From: JACVRW01 sp963765135
Lineage (GTDB): Bacteria; Actinomycetota; Thermoleophilia; Solirubrobacterales; Thermoleophilaceae
Direction: 5' to 3'
Length of the DNA: 64,000 bases
Assembly: GCA_963765135.1 (NCBI GenBank)
Contig: CAVXUX010000003.1
Location: forward strand, 1 to 64,000
The notes beneath the pieces were generated by a model that had not been told where the DNA came from, searched no databases, and saw only the letters and a program-made list of their open reading frames with translations. The stretch's first letter is position 1, and each line of letters begins with the position of its first letter. A program made the position numbers and the translations under genes. Below, piece by piece: positions 1 through 8,649 of the stretch.

Positions 1-34
1 TGTCCAGGAGCGGAAGGATTGCTGAAGGCGCCGA

Positions 35-67
35 CGTTCAGCTTCCTCTTAGGTTGAGGCCTCAGGG
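35..67 (+). promoter_or_regulatory. Tandem 11-bp direct repeats upstream of the response regulator
   Basis: Successive 11-mers CGTTCAGCTTC (35-45) and CTCTTAGGTTG (46-56), then a weaker unit, lie just before the regulator start at 77. Eleven-bp direct repeats are the usual layout of OmpR/PhoB-family sites, so autoregulation is inferred. The same pattern recurs at 2165-2208. Confidence 0.5.
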
Positions 68-76
68 TGGGCCGCG

Positions 77-753
77 ATGCGCATCCTCGTGGTCGACGAC
101 GAGCCCGCCGTGCGCGAGGCGGTCGAGCGCGCGCTGCGCCTGGACGGCCACGACGTGCTGCTCGGCGGCCGACGGGCACGAGGCGCTCGACACGCTCGAC
201 GCGCGCGCCACCGGACGCGGTCGTGCTCGACGTGCTGATGCCGCGCGTGGACGGCCTCGAGCTGTGCCGGCGGATGCGCCGGCGCGGCGACCGCACGCCG
301 GTGCTGATGCTCACCGCGCGCGACGCGGTGTCCGACCGCGTGGCCGGGCTCGACGCCGGCGCGGACGACTACCTGATCAAGCCGTTCGCGCTCGAGGAGC
401 TGCTGGCGCGCGTGCGCGCGCTGCTGCGCCGCGCGGCGCCCGGGGACGACCGGCGCCCGCTGCGCTTCGCCGACGTCACGCTCGACCCGCTCGCGCACGA
501 GGTCCGTCGCGGCGAGCGGCCGATCGAGCTGACGCGCACCGAGTTCCTGCTGCTCGACCTGTTCCTGCGCCACCCGCGCCAGGTGCTGACGCGCTCGGTG
601 ATCTTCGAGAACGTCTGGGGCTACGACTTCGGCCCGCGCTCGAACTCGCTCGAGGTCTACATGGGCTACCTGCGCCGCAAGACCGAGGCGGGCGGCGAGC
701 CGCGGCTGCTGCACACGGTGCGCGGGGTGGGCTACGTGCTCAAGGAGGCCTGA
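77..753 (+). CDS. OmpR/PhoB-family response regulator, MprA-like (frameshifted)
   Basis: DNA-binding response regulator phosphorylated by the kinase encoded directly after it. The N-terminus reads MRILVVDDEP with the acidic pair. The phospho-acceptor Asp lies in VVLDVLMPRVDG, the conserved Lys in DDYLIKPF, and the C-terminal winged helix ends in HTVRGVGYVL. The layout closely resembles mycobacterial MprA. The reading frame is broken twice, near 165 and near 210, each by one apparent extra base in GC-rich sequence, so the start-proximal, middle and main parts lie in three frames. The stop TGA (751-753) overlaps the kinase ATG at 753, implying translational coupling. Family assignment is firm. 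Whether the gene is truly broken or mis-sequenced is open, but the conserved protein across all frames favours sequence error. Confidence 0.88.
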
Positions 754-2171
754 TGCGCGAGCTGATCGAAGGGATGTCGTTCCGCCGCCGGCTGGCGCTG
801 GCCGGCACCGCGGCGGTCGCGTTGGCGATCCTGCTGGCGCTCGGCACCGCCTTCGTGGTGATGCGCGCGGAGCTGCGCGGCCAGGTCGACGACTCGCTCG
901 AGCGCGTGGCCGGCAACCGCGGCGCCGACGTGATGTTCACGCAGGGCGTCGTCGGCCCGGAGCAGATCGAGCAGGGCGGCGCGGCCGTCGGGTTGATGCG
1001 CGAGCGCCTGGCCCAGGCCGACCAGCCGCTGAAGACGCGCGGGCGCTACGTCCAGATCGTCACCGGCGACGGCGTGATCGCGCCGGCCGGAGCGCCGCCG
1101 CAGCTCGAGCCGGACAAGCGCGCTCGCGAGCTGGCCAAGGCGGGCGAGGGCTCGTACTTCGAGGACGTCAGCTCGACGGCGTCCACGCGCGGGTGTTCAC
1201 GCGCGCGATCGGCCCGGACGTCGTGATCCAGGCGCTCCAGTCCGTGGAGGACCAGGACCGCGCCATCAACCGGCTGGCACTGATCCTCGGCGGCGGTCGG
1301 CCTCGGCGGCGTCGGCCTGGCCGGCGGGCTAGGGCTGGTCGTCACGCGCACGGCCACGCGGCCGGTGCGCGAGCTGAGCGAGACGGCCGAGCACGTGGCC
1401 CGCACGCGCGACCTGAGCCGGCGCATCGAGGCGCGCGGCGGCGACGAGCTGAGCCGGCTGGCCGGCTCCTTCAACACGATGCTCCAGGCGCTGGAGCGGT
1501 CGATGCGCTCGCAGCGCCAGCTCGTGTCGGACGCCTCGCACGAGCTGCGCACCCCGCTCACCAGCGTGCGCACCAACCTCGAGGTGCTCGCGCGCGCGAA
1601 CGGAACGCTGCCCGAGGAGGAGCGCGCGCGGATGCTCGGTGACGTGACCGGGCAGCTCGACGAGCTGAGCGGGCTGGTCGGCGACCTGGTCGACCTCGCG
1701 CGCGACGGCGCACCCGACGAGCCGCTCGAGGCGGTGCGGCTGGACCTGCTCGTCGGCGAGGCGGCCGAGCGCGCCCGGCGCCTGCACCCCGGTCGCGAGA
1801 TCAGGCTGGACGCGGCCGAGACGCTCGTGCAGGGCTCGCCGGGGCGGCTCGACCGGGCCGTGTCGAACCTGCTCGACAACGCCGAGAAGTGGAGCCCGCC
1901 CGGGCAGCCGATCGAGGTCGACGTGCGCGACGGCGGCGTGGTCGTGCGCGACCACGGCCCCGGCTTCTCGGGCGAGGACCTGCCGCGCGTGTTCGACCGC
2001 TTCTACCGCGCCCGCTCGGCGCGCGGCCTGCCCGGCTCGGGCCTCGGGCTGGCGATCGTGCGCCAGGTGGCCGAGGCGCACGGCGGCAGCGTGACCGCCG
2101 CCAACGCCGACGGCGGCGGGGCGGAGCTGCGGCTGGCCCTGGACGAGATCGTCGAGGCGCGCAGCTCTTAG
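753..2171 (+). CDS. Sensor histidine kinase, MprB-like (frameshifted)
   Basis: Membrane sensor kinase for the preceding regulator. A first membrane segment (about residues 17-35) leads to an extracytoplasmic domain, then a second membrane segment, a HAMP linker, the H-box SDASHELRTPLTS with the phospho-acceptor His, and an ATPase domain with the N box NLLDNAEKW and G boxes DHGPGFSG and GSGLGLAIV. Two indels interrupt it: an apparent missing C near 1172 and an extra base near 1297 inside a GGCGGCGG tract. Corrected, the product is about 470 residues, normal for MprB-type kinases. Together with the 11-bp repeats this looks like a cell-envelope stress circuit. The stop codon lies inside the first 11-bp repeat of the next promoter. 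Confidence 0.87.
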
Positions 2172-2208
2172 GCAGCTCCTAACCAGCTCTCACGCGGCGT
2201 TCAGGCCA
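2165..2208 (+). promoter_or_regulatory. Four tandem 11-bp direct repeats before the lipoprotein gene
   Basis: Consecutive 11-mers CTCTTAGGCAG, CTCCTAACCAG, CTCTCACGCGG and CGTTCAGGCCA run without gaps from 2165 to 2208, ending 18 nt before the lipoprotein ATG. The first overlaps the kinase stop codon. The array is inferred to be a binding site for an OmpR-family regulator, most simply the one at 77-753. Confidence 0.6.
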
Positions 2209-2226
2209 GGGCCCTTGGATGGGCCC

Positions 2227-2772
2227 ATGGCCACATACCGCTTGACCTTGCTGACCCTGCCGCTCGCCGTCGCCTCCGTCGCGCTGGGCGCCTGCGGCGG
2301 CGGCAGCGCCGAAGACGCGACCGCCGGCACCGGTGACCGCCGCGCCGAGTTCCGCGAGGCGGCGCTCAAGTTCGCGAAGTGCATGCGCGAGCACGGCGTG
2401 GACATGCCCGACCCGAAGCCCGGCGAGGGTGGACGGATCACGCTCGGCGGGCCCGGGATGGGGCCAGAGGACCAGCCGAAGATGGAGGCGGCCCAGAAGG
2501 CCTGTCAGAAGATCCTCGAGACCGTCCGCCCGCCCGAGATGTCCGCGGAGAAGGAGCAGGAGTTCAAGGAGCAGGCGCTCAAGTTCGCGCGCTGCATGCG
2601 TGAGCACGGGATCGACATGCCCGACCCGCAGTTCGAGGGCGGCGGCCGCATGACGCAGCGCATGGAGGACGGCATCGACCCGAACAGCCAGCGCTTCCGC
2701 GACGCCACCGAGGCATGCGCGGACGGCAGGCGGGGCGGGTTCGGGATCCAGGCGGGGCCGGCCAAGCCGTGA
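2227..2772 (+). CDS. Lipoprotein with duplicated CMREHGxDMPDP motif
   Basis: Predicted lipoprotein of 181 aa. A hydrophobic signal segment ends in the lipobox ALGAC (Cys about residue 21). The mature part holds two copies of the motif ALKFAxCMREHGxDMPDP, about 70 residues apart, each with one Cys, so an internal duplication or a disulfide-linked pair is plausible. Similar CMR(E/D)xG lipoproteins are known to sit beside MacAB-like efflux operons in actinobacteria, and here the next three genes are exactly that. The ATG at 2227 is preferred to the in-frame TTG at 2215 because the signal peptide then has a short N-region. The stop overlaps the next gene's GTG, which suggests one operon. Substrate or ligand is unknown. 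Confidence 0.8.
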   Translation: MATYRLTLLTLPLAVASVALGACGGGSAEDATAGTGDRRAEFREAALKFAKCMREHGVDMPDPKPGEGGRITLGGPGMGPEDQPKMEAAQKACQKILETVRPPEMSAEKEQEFKEQALKFARCMREHGIDMPDPQFEGGGRMTQRMEDGIDPNSQRFRDATEACADGRRGGFGIQAGPAKP

Positions 2773-4126
2773 CGCGACGGGCGGCGCCCGTCGCGCTCGG
2801 GCTGGGCTTGCTTGCCGTGGCGGCGATCGCGGTGGCGACCCTGTCGGGTGGCGGGCAGAACCCGCGCACGGGCCACCTCGGGCGGGGGCGCAAGCGCCAC
2901 GGTGGAGCGCCGGACGCTGGTCGCGCGCGAGACCGTGGACGGCACGCTCGGCTACGCGGGCGGCCGAACGGTGATCAACCGGCTCGGCACGTCCGGGCGG
3001 CGGCGGAGACGGCGACAGCCCCACGACGCCGGCGGCGCTGTTCACGCCGGACGAGGACACGCCGGAGGACGACGACTCCGCCGATCAGCCCTCGCAGCCG
3101 GAGGAGGAGCAGCCGGAGGAGGAGCAGCCGACGAGCAGGACAGCCCGAGGAGGAGCAGCCCGAGCAGAACCAGCCCGACGACGACCAGGGCCGCGACCAG
3201 CCCGAAGGCAGCAATCCCGACTCCTCCAGCCCCGACTCGTCCAGCCCGGACTCCTCAGAGCCCTCCTACGACGGCTCGGGCACCGTCACCAGCCTGCCGC
3301 GCGCCGGCTCGGTCGTGGAGCGCGGCGGTGCGCTCTACCGCCTCGACGGCGACCCGATCGTGCTGATGTACGGCGTCGACGCCCGCCTACCGGGCGCTCC
3401 AGTCGGGCGTCTCGGACGGCCGCGACATCCGCGAGCTGGAGCAGAACCTCGTCGCGCTCGGCTTCGACCCCGGCACGGTCGACGACAGCTTCACCTCGAC
3501 CACGGCCGCCGCCGTGAGCGACTGGCAGGAGTCGGTCGGGCTCGAGCAGACCGGCACCGTCGAGCTCGGGCGGGTCGTGTTCCTGCCGGGCGCGCGCCGC
3601 ATCGGCGAGCACAAGACCTCGGTCGGCAGCGTGCTCGGCTCGGGCTCGGAGGTGCTCGACACCAGCTCGACCAAGCGGGTCGTCACCGTCGAGCTGGACG
3701 CGAGCCTCCAGGAGATGGCCCGCAAGGGCGACCGGGTCGAGGTGACGCTGCCGGACGGCGTCGCTGGTCCGCGGCCGCATCACCGCCGTCGGCCGCGTGG
3801 CGCGCGAGCTCGAGAGCAGCTCGGCCGACCCCAACGCCGAGCCGCAGCTCGTCATCGACGTGACGATCGAGCTGCGCTCGAACCGCCGCGTCGGGCGCCT
3901 GGACGAGGCGCCGGTCAGCGTCGGCCTCGCCCAGGAGACGCGCCGCAACGTGCTCGCCGTGCCCGTCAACGCGCTGGTGGCCCGGCGCGGCGGCGGTTAC
4001 GGCGTCGAGCTGGCCGGCAGCCGCCGCATCGTGCCCGTCCGGGCCGGGATGTTCGCCGACGGCTACGTGGAGGTCTCGGGCGGCGGCATCCGCGAGGGCA
4101 CGCGCGTGGTGGTGCCGCGTGAGTAG
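2769..4126 (+). CDS. Efflux periplasmic adaptor (membrane-fusion) protein with peptidoglycan-binding domain (frameshifted)
   Basis: Adaptor subunit of a MacAB-like exporter. GTG start (2769) overlaps the lipoprotein stop. A signal-anchor (APVALGLGLLAVAAIAVA) is followed by VERRTLVARETVDGTLGYAG, typical of these adaptors. Next comes a long Glu/Pro/Gln/Ser-rich acidic linker (about 3030-3280), the biotinyl-like segment GTVTSLPRAGSVVERGGALY, and a peptidoglycan-binding-like stretch (LEQNLVALGFDPGTVDD). A C-terminal beta-barrel part ends in GTRVVVPRE. At least four single-base indels (near 2880, 2990, 3385 and 3765) move the protein between frames. The long acidic linker is unusual for the family, and part of it may be read in the wrong frame. 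Domain order supports the call despite the breaks. Confidence 0.8.
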
Positions 4127-4823
4127 CGGCGCAAATGGCAGCGCCGTGCTGGAGATCCGCGACCTGGCGAAGCGCTACCCCGGTGGGGTGGATGCCCTTC
4201 GCGGCGTGGGCCTGATGGTGGAGGAGGGCGAGTTGCTCGCGGTCGTGGGCCCGTCCGGCTCGGGCAAGTCGACCCTCCTCCACATCATGGGCACGCTCGA
4301 CCGCCCCACCGAGGGGGAGCGTGCGGGTCGCCGGGCACGACGTCTCCGAGCTGTCCGACCGGCGCCTGGCGGCGCTGCGCGCTCGCCACATCGGGTTCGT
4401 GTTCCAGCAGTTCTTCCTGGTCGACGGCATGAGCTGCGCGTCGAGAACGTGGCCCAGGGACTGCTCTACACGGGCGTCGCCGCGCCGCGAGCGGCGCAAG
4501 CGCGCCAGCGAGCAGCTCGAGCGCGTCGGCCTCGGCCACCGGCTCGCGCACCGCCCGGCGCAGCTCTCCGGCGGCGAGCGCCAGCGCGTGGCGATCGCCC
4601 GGGCGCTCGTCGGGCGGCCCGTCGATCGTGTTCGCCGACGAGCCGACCGGCAACCTCGACACCCGCTCCGGCGCCCAGATCATCGAGCCTGCTGCGCGAG
4701 CTGAACGCCGAGGGCACCACGATCGTCGTGATCACCCACGACCTCGAGGTGGCCGCGTCGCTGCCGCGCCGCGTGCACATCCGCGACGGCGGGATCGAGC
4801 GCGACGAGCGCGACGGCTCGTGA
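4119..4823 (+). CDS. ABC transporter ATP-binding protein, MacB/LolD type (frameshifted)
   Basis: ATPase of the efflux system. Walker A GPSGSGKST, Q-loop VFQQFFLVDGM, signature LSGGERQRVAIARAL, Walker B plus D-loop FADEPTGNLD and H-loop VVITHD are all present, giving about 230 residues, normal for LolD/MacB ATPases. The parts lie in three frames because of apparent one-base insertions near 4312, 4435-4480, 4617 and 4685. The GTG start at 4119 overlaps the adaptor stop, and its own stop overlaps the permease GTG at 4820, so adaptor, ATPase and permease form one translationally coupled unit. Confidence 0.85.
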   Translation: MSSGANGSAVLEIRDLAKRYPGGVDALRGVGLMVEEGELLAVVGPSGSGKSTLLHIMGTLDRPTEGERAGRRARRLRAVRPAPGGAARSPHRVRVPAVLPGRRHELRVENVAQGLLYTGVAAPRAAQARQRAARARRPRPPARAPPGAALRRRAPARGDRPGARRAARRSCSPTSRPATSTPAPAPRSSSLLRELNAEGTTIVVITHDLEVAASLPRRVHIRDGGIERDERDGS

Positions 4824-6020
4824 GCGCGGCGCTGCGCGCCCAGCCGGCTGCTGCCGGCCGACGTCCTGCGCGTCGGCGCCTCGGGCTGCGCGCGCGGCGG
4901 CTGCGCGCCGCCCTGTCGGCGCTCGGCGTGGCGATCGGGATCGCCTCGATGGTGGCGGTGCTGGGCGTCTCGGAGTCGAGCAAGGCCGACCTGCTGGCCG
5001 CGCTCGACCGGCTCGGCACCAACCTGCTCACGGTCGGGCCCGGGCCAGACGTTCGGCGGCGAGGACGCCGAGCTGCCGGAGTCGGCGCCCGGCATGGTGC
5101 GGCGGATGGCGTCGGTGGAGCAGGCCGCCGCCACCAAGCTGCTCGACGCCACCGTGCGCCGCACCGACCTGATCGACGAGGCCGAGACCGGCGGCATCGC
5201 GGTGACCGCCGCCGACGCCGACCTGCGTCGCGCACACTCGGCGCGACGCGTCCGCGCAGGGCCGCTTCCTGACCGCCGCCACCGCGCGCTACCCGGCCGT
5301 GGTGCTGGGGCGCACCGCGGCGCGGCGGCTCGGCATCGACCGCCCCGGCGTGAACGTCTGGCTCGGCGACCACTGGTTCACGGTCGTCGGGATCCTGGGC
5401 CCGGTCACGCTCGCCCGAGGACCTCGACAGCGCCGCGCTGATCGGCTTCGACGTCGCCGAGCGCCTGCTCGGCGCCGACCGCTCGCCGACGACGATCTAC
5501 GTGCGCGCCGACGAGGACGAGGTCGAGCGAGGCGCGCGACCTGCTCGGCACGACCGCCAACCCCGAGCACCCGGAGGAGGTCGACGTGAGCCGCCCGAGC
5601 GACGCGCTGGCGGCCCGCGCCGCCGCCAAGAGCGCCTTCACGTCGCTGTTCCTCGGGCTGGGCGCGGTGGCCCTGCTGGTCGGCGGCGTGGGCATCGCCA
5701 ACGTGATGGTGATCTCGGTGCTCGAGCGCCGCTCGGAGATCGGCCTGCGGCGCGCGCTGGGCGCCACCCGGCGCCACATCTCGGCCCAGTTCCTGACCGA
5801 GTCGCTGCTGCTCGCCACGCTGGGCGGCCTGGCCGGCGCGGCGCTCGGGGCGGCGGTGACCGGGATCTACGCGTTCAGCCGCGGGTGGCCGGCCGTGGTG
5901 CCGCCGCTCGCGCTCGGCGGAGCGCTCGCGGCGGCACTGGCGATCGGTGCGGTCGCCGGCCTCTACCCGGCGGTGCGCGCCGCGAGGCTGCCGCCGACCG
6001 AGGCGCTGCGCTCGGTCTGA
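4820..6020 (+). CDS. MacB/FtsX-type ABC transporter permease (frameshifted)
   Basis: Permease of the same exporter. The N-terminal membrane helix (LSALGVAIGIASMVAVLGVSE) is followed by a large extracytoplasmic domain (NLLTVGPG through VGILGPVTLA). A C-terminal FtsX domain with three helices contains the family signature GVGIANVMVISVLERRSEIGLRRALGA. The last part (about 5586-6020) is uninterrupted. Upstream, single-base indels near 4845, 5045, 5245, 5415 and 5525 break the frame. Length after correction, about 400 aa, is normal. The 3' end overlaps the convergent MFS gene. Confidence 0.84.
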
Positions 6021-7515
6021 GGCTGCAGGAGCGCGGCAGCAGCAGCACGCCCGCGAGCGCGACCAGCGCGAACGCGGCCCCGACGAGGAACGTCGTCTGC
6101 AGCGCCCCGGCGAGCGCGTCGATCACGTCCGGCTTGATCGCGGCCGGCAGGTCGTGCACCTGCTGCGGATCGAGCCGCGCGCCGGCCCCGGCGAGGCGGT
6201 CGGCCACCGGCCCCAGCGACGCCAGCTCGGACGCCAGCCGGCTGGCGAAGATCGCCCCGAACAGCGCCACGCCGATCGAGGCCCCGATCGCCCGCGAGAA
6301 CGTCGCGGTCGAGGTCGCCACGCCGATGTGCTCACGCGGCGCGTGGTTCTGGGCGACCATGATCACCACCTGCATGACGAGGCCCACGCCAAGGCCGGTG
6401 ATCAGCATGTACAGCCCGGCCAGCGCGTCCGAGGAGCGCTGGTCGAGCCCGGACAGCAGCAGCAGGCCGGTCGCCATCAGCAGCGCTCCCGCGATCGGGT
6501 ACGGCTTGTAGCGGTCGGAGGTGCTGATCAGCTTCCCGGAGATCGCCGAGGCCACCAGCGCGCCGGTCACCACCGGCAGCATGCGCAGGCCGGCCGCGGT
6601 GGCGCTCGCCCCATCCACGAGCTGCAGGTAGAGCGGCAGGAACGTGATCGCGCCGAACATCGCCATACCGACCATGAACGCGCTCACGCCGGCCGCCGAG
6701 AAGGCCCGGTTGGCGAACAGCCCCAGCGGCACCACCGGATCGACCGCACGGCGCTCCTGGGCCACGAAGGCGCTGAGCGCCGCCGCCCCCGTCACGGCGA
6801 GGATCACGATCGTGGGGGAGCTCCAGGCGTACTCGGTGCCGCCCCAGGACGCAACGAGGACGATCGAGCTCGCCGCGACCGTCAGCAGCGCGGCTCCCAG
6901 CACGTCGACGGGGCGCCGCTCGCGCCTTGGCGCGGTCGGCAGCTTCGCGGCGATCACGAACAGCGCCGCCGCGCCCACGGGCAGGTTCACGTAGAAGACC
7001 CAGCGCCAGGACAGCTGGTCGACGAAGAAGCCGCCCAGGAGCGGGCCGGCCACGCTGGCCACGGCGAAGACGCCGCCGATCATGCCCATGTAGCGGGCGC
7101 GCTCACGCGGGGGGACGAGGTCCGCGATCACTGCCATGGCCGTCACGATCAAGCCGCCGGCGCCGAGCCCCTGGAGGGCGCGGAACAGGATCAACTCGAG
7201 CATCGAGCCGGCCAGTCCGGACAGGGCCGAGCCGGCGAGGAAGAGCACGATCGCCGCGAGCAGGACGCGCTTGCGGCCGATCACGTCGCCGAGCTTGCCG
7301 TACAGCGGCGTCGAGATTGTCTCGGCGACCAGATACGCGGTCACGACCCACGCCAGGTCGGTGAGGCCGCCGAGCTCGCCGGCCACGGTTGGAAGCGCGG
7401 TGGCGACGATCGTCTGGTCGAGCGCGGCGAGCAGGACGCCGAGCGCGAGCGCCAGCAGGATCGCGAGCGGCGGGCGGGTGGTCTCGGTGGGCTGGGTGTT
7501 GGTTGTCGCCTCCAC
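5875..7515 (-). CDS. MFS multidrug exporter, DHA2 (EmrB/QacA) family
   Basis: Proton-driven efflux permease of 546 aa with about 14 membrane segments. Motif A appears as GKLGDVIGRKRV and motif C as GGVFAVASVAGPLLGG; the N-terminal LAALDQTIVATALPTVAGEL is characteristic of DHA2 transporters. The start is GTG at 7515, preceded at good distance by AAGGAG. The natural C-terminus probably lies near 6020; the last 50 residues are Arg/Pro-rich, overlap the ABC permease in antisense and may reflect a lost stop. It is divergently transcribed from the MarR gene, with operator-like repeats between, the usual arrangement of a drug-inducible pump and its repressor. Confidence 0.9.
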   Translation of the reverse strand: MEATTNTQPTETTRPPLAILLALALGVLLAALDQTIVATALPTVAGELGGLTDLAWVVTAYLVAETISTPLYGKLGDVIGRKRVLLAAIVLFLAGSALSGLAGSMLELILFRALQGLGAGGLIVTAMAVIADLVPPRERARYMGMIGGVFAVASVAGPLLGGFFVDQLSWRWVFYVNLPVGAAALFVIAAKLPTAPRRERRPVDVLGAALLTVAASSIVLVASWGGTEYAWSSPTIVILAVTGAAALSAFVAQERRAVDPVVPLGLFANRAFSAAGVSAFMVGMAMFGAITFLPLYLQLVDGASATAAGLRMLPVVTGALVASAISGKLISTSDRYKPYPIAGALLMATGLLLLSGLDQRSSDALAGLYMLITGLGVGLVMQVVIMVAQNHAPREHIGVATSTATFSRAIGASIGVALFGAIFASRLASELASLGPVADRLAGAGARLDPQQVHDLPAAIKPDVIDALAGALQTTFLVGAAFALVALAGVLLLPRSCSLRPSAAPRSAAASRRAPPGRGRRPHRSPVPPRALRRARAAAPRPATRG

Positions 7516-7536
7516 AGCGGCTCCTTCGTTCGATTA

Positions 7537-7585
7537 CGAATCAATAGATATCAAAGGATAGATACCGAATCAATAGGTATCGAAA
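7537..7585. promoter_or_regulatory. Operator-like repeats between MFS exporter and MarR genes
   Basis: An AT-rich stretch in very GC-rich surroundings. The 16-mer CGAATCAATAGATATC (7537-7552) recurs with one change at 7566-7581. The second copy lies in an inverted repeat, GATACC (7561-7566) and GGTATC (7576-7581). Its place between a divergent MarR regulator and pump makes it the probable MarR site, covering both promoters. Confidence 0.65.
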
Positions 7586-7592
7586 CATTTGC

Positions 7593-7598
7593 TAGTCT
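7593..7598 (+). promoter_or_regulatory. -10 hexamer TAGTCT, leaderless promoter of the MarR gene
   Basis: TAGTCT is followed by 6 nt and the ATG at 7605, so transcription would begin at or next to the start codon. No Shine-Dalgarno sequence is visible. The repressor-like repeats end 8 nt upstream. Confidence 0.55.
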
Positions 7599-7604
7599 GT
7601 CGGC

Positions 7605-8048
7605 ATGGCAACGAAGGTCAAGCCACCGTCCGCGGAGCCCGTCGGCCGGGCCATTGCCTCGAGCGCGAAGGTCCTCAGCCGCGCCTTCGAGCGCGAGCTG
7701 GCCGAGGCCGGCGGCTCTCAGCCCGTCTGGCTGATCCTGCTGGCCCTCAAGCAGCAGGCCTGGCGCACCCAGCAGGACCTCGCCGCCGCGGTCGGTATCG
7801 AGGGCCCGACGCTCACGCACCACCTCGACGGGCTCGACAAGGCCGGGCTGATCGAACGCGCCCGCGACCCGAACGACCGGCGCGCGGTGCGCGTCGAGCT
7901 GACCGACGCGGGCGACAAGCTCTTCAAGCGCCTGGCCAAGGCCGCGATCGGCTTCGATCAGCGGCTGCGCGCGGGTCTCTCCGAGGACGAGCTGGACGAG
8001 TTCCGGCGCGTTCTCGCCCGCCTGCGCGACAACGTCGCGTCCGACTAG
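7605..8048 (+). CDS. MarR-family transcriptional regulator
   Basis: Winged-helix repressor of 147 aa. A helical dimerisation N-terminus is followed by the recognition region DLAAAVGIEGPTLTHHLDGLDKAGLIER and the wing DPNDRRAVRVELTDAG, the classic MarR signature. The C-terminal helix completes the dimer interface. It is divergent from the DHA2 exporter at 5875-7515 with shared operator repeats, so it probably represses that pump and itself until an inducer binds. The ATG at 7605 fits the leaderless -10 hexamer. Inducer unknown. Confidence 0.92.
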   Translation: MATKVKPPSAEPVGRAIASSAKVLSRAFERELAEAGGSQPVWLILLALKQQAWRTQQDLAAAVGIEGPTLTHHLDGLDKAGLIERARDPNDRRAVRVELTDAGDKLFKRLAKAAIGFDQRLRAGLSEDELDEFRRVLARLRDNVASD

Positions 8049-8088
8049 CTGGAACCGGTCCGGTGCCGCCGTTGTAGTTACGACGACG

Positions 8089-8649
8089 GTGGAGGACCGG
8101 CCACCACACGACGAAGAGCTCGTCGCACGCGCCAAGCGTGGCGAGCGCGATGCCTATGAGGAGATCGTGCGGCGGCACCAGCAGATCGCGTTCCGGACGG
8201 CCTGGGTGATCACCGGGTCGGCAGCCGACGCCGAGGAGGCGGCCCAGGACGCCTTCGTGAAGGCGTATCGGGCGCTGGGACGGTTCCGGGATGGAGCGCC
8301 GCTGCGGCCTTGGCTGCTGACGATCGTCGCGAACGAGGCGCGCAACCGGGTCCGCGCCGCCGGCCGCCGCGAGCGGCTGGTACTGCGCGTGGCCGAGGAG
8401 CGCCGTCCGGGTGGCGCGGTCCCGTCGCCCGAGGCGGCGCTCCTCGACTTCGAGCAGCGCGACGAGCTGCTCGCGGCGGTGGCCGCCCTGCCCGAGAACG
8501 ATCGCCAGGCGATCGCCTGCCGTTACTTCCTCGACCTGTCCGAGGAGGAGACGGCGGCGGCCCTGGGCTGCCCGCGCGGGACCGTCAAGTCGCGGCTGTC
8601 GCGGGCGCTCGGACGGCTGCGCGAGCGGATGGAGGCGGCCGATGCCTGA
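8089..8649 (+). CDS. ECF-type RNA polymerase sigma factor
   Basis: Alternative sigma factor of 186 aa. Region 2 is visible (DAYEEIVRRHQQIAFRTAWVI through the RPWLLTIVANEARNR segment), followed by a linker and region 4 (LPENDRQAIACRYFLDLSEEETAAALGCPRGTVKSRLSRALGRLRE). The GTG start at 8089 gives the normal MEDRPPHDEELVARAK beginning. The gene overlaps the next one (ATG at 8642), a membrane protein that may act as its anti-sigma partner. Target promoters are unknown. Confidence 0.9.
   Translation: MEDRPPHDEELVARAKRGERDAYEEIVRRHQQIAFRTAWVITGSAADAEEAAQDAFVKAYRALGRFRDGAPLRPWLLTIVANEARNRVRAAGRRERLVLRVAEERRPGGAVPSPEAALLDFEQRDELLAAVAALPENDRQAIACRYFLDLSEEETAAALGCPRGTVKSRLSRALGRLRERMEAADA

Noticed and set aside
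77..6020. Programmed ribosomal frameshifting as an explanation for multi-frame genes.
   Set aside because: Events are too many, occur at non-slippery varied sites, and shift in both directions; sequence error fits better.
8052..8075. GGAAC followed by CGTT upstream of the ECF sigma gene, like an autoregulated ECF promoter.
   Set aside because: Only 14 bp separate the elements, about 2-4 bp shorter than known GGAAC...GTT promoters.
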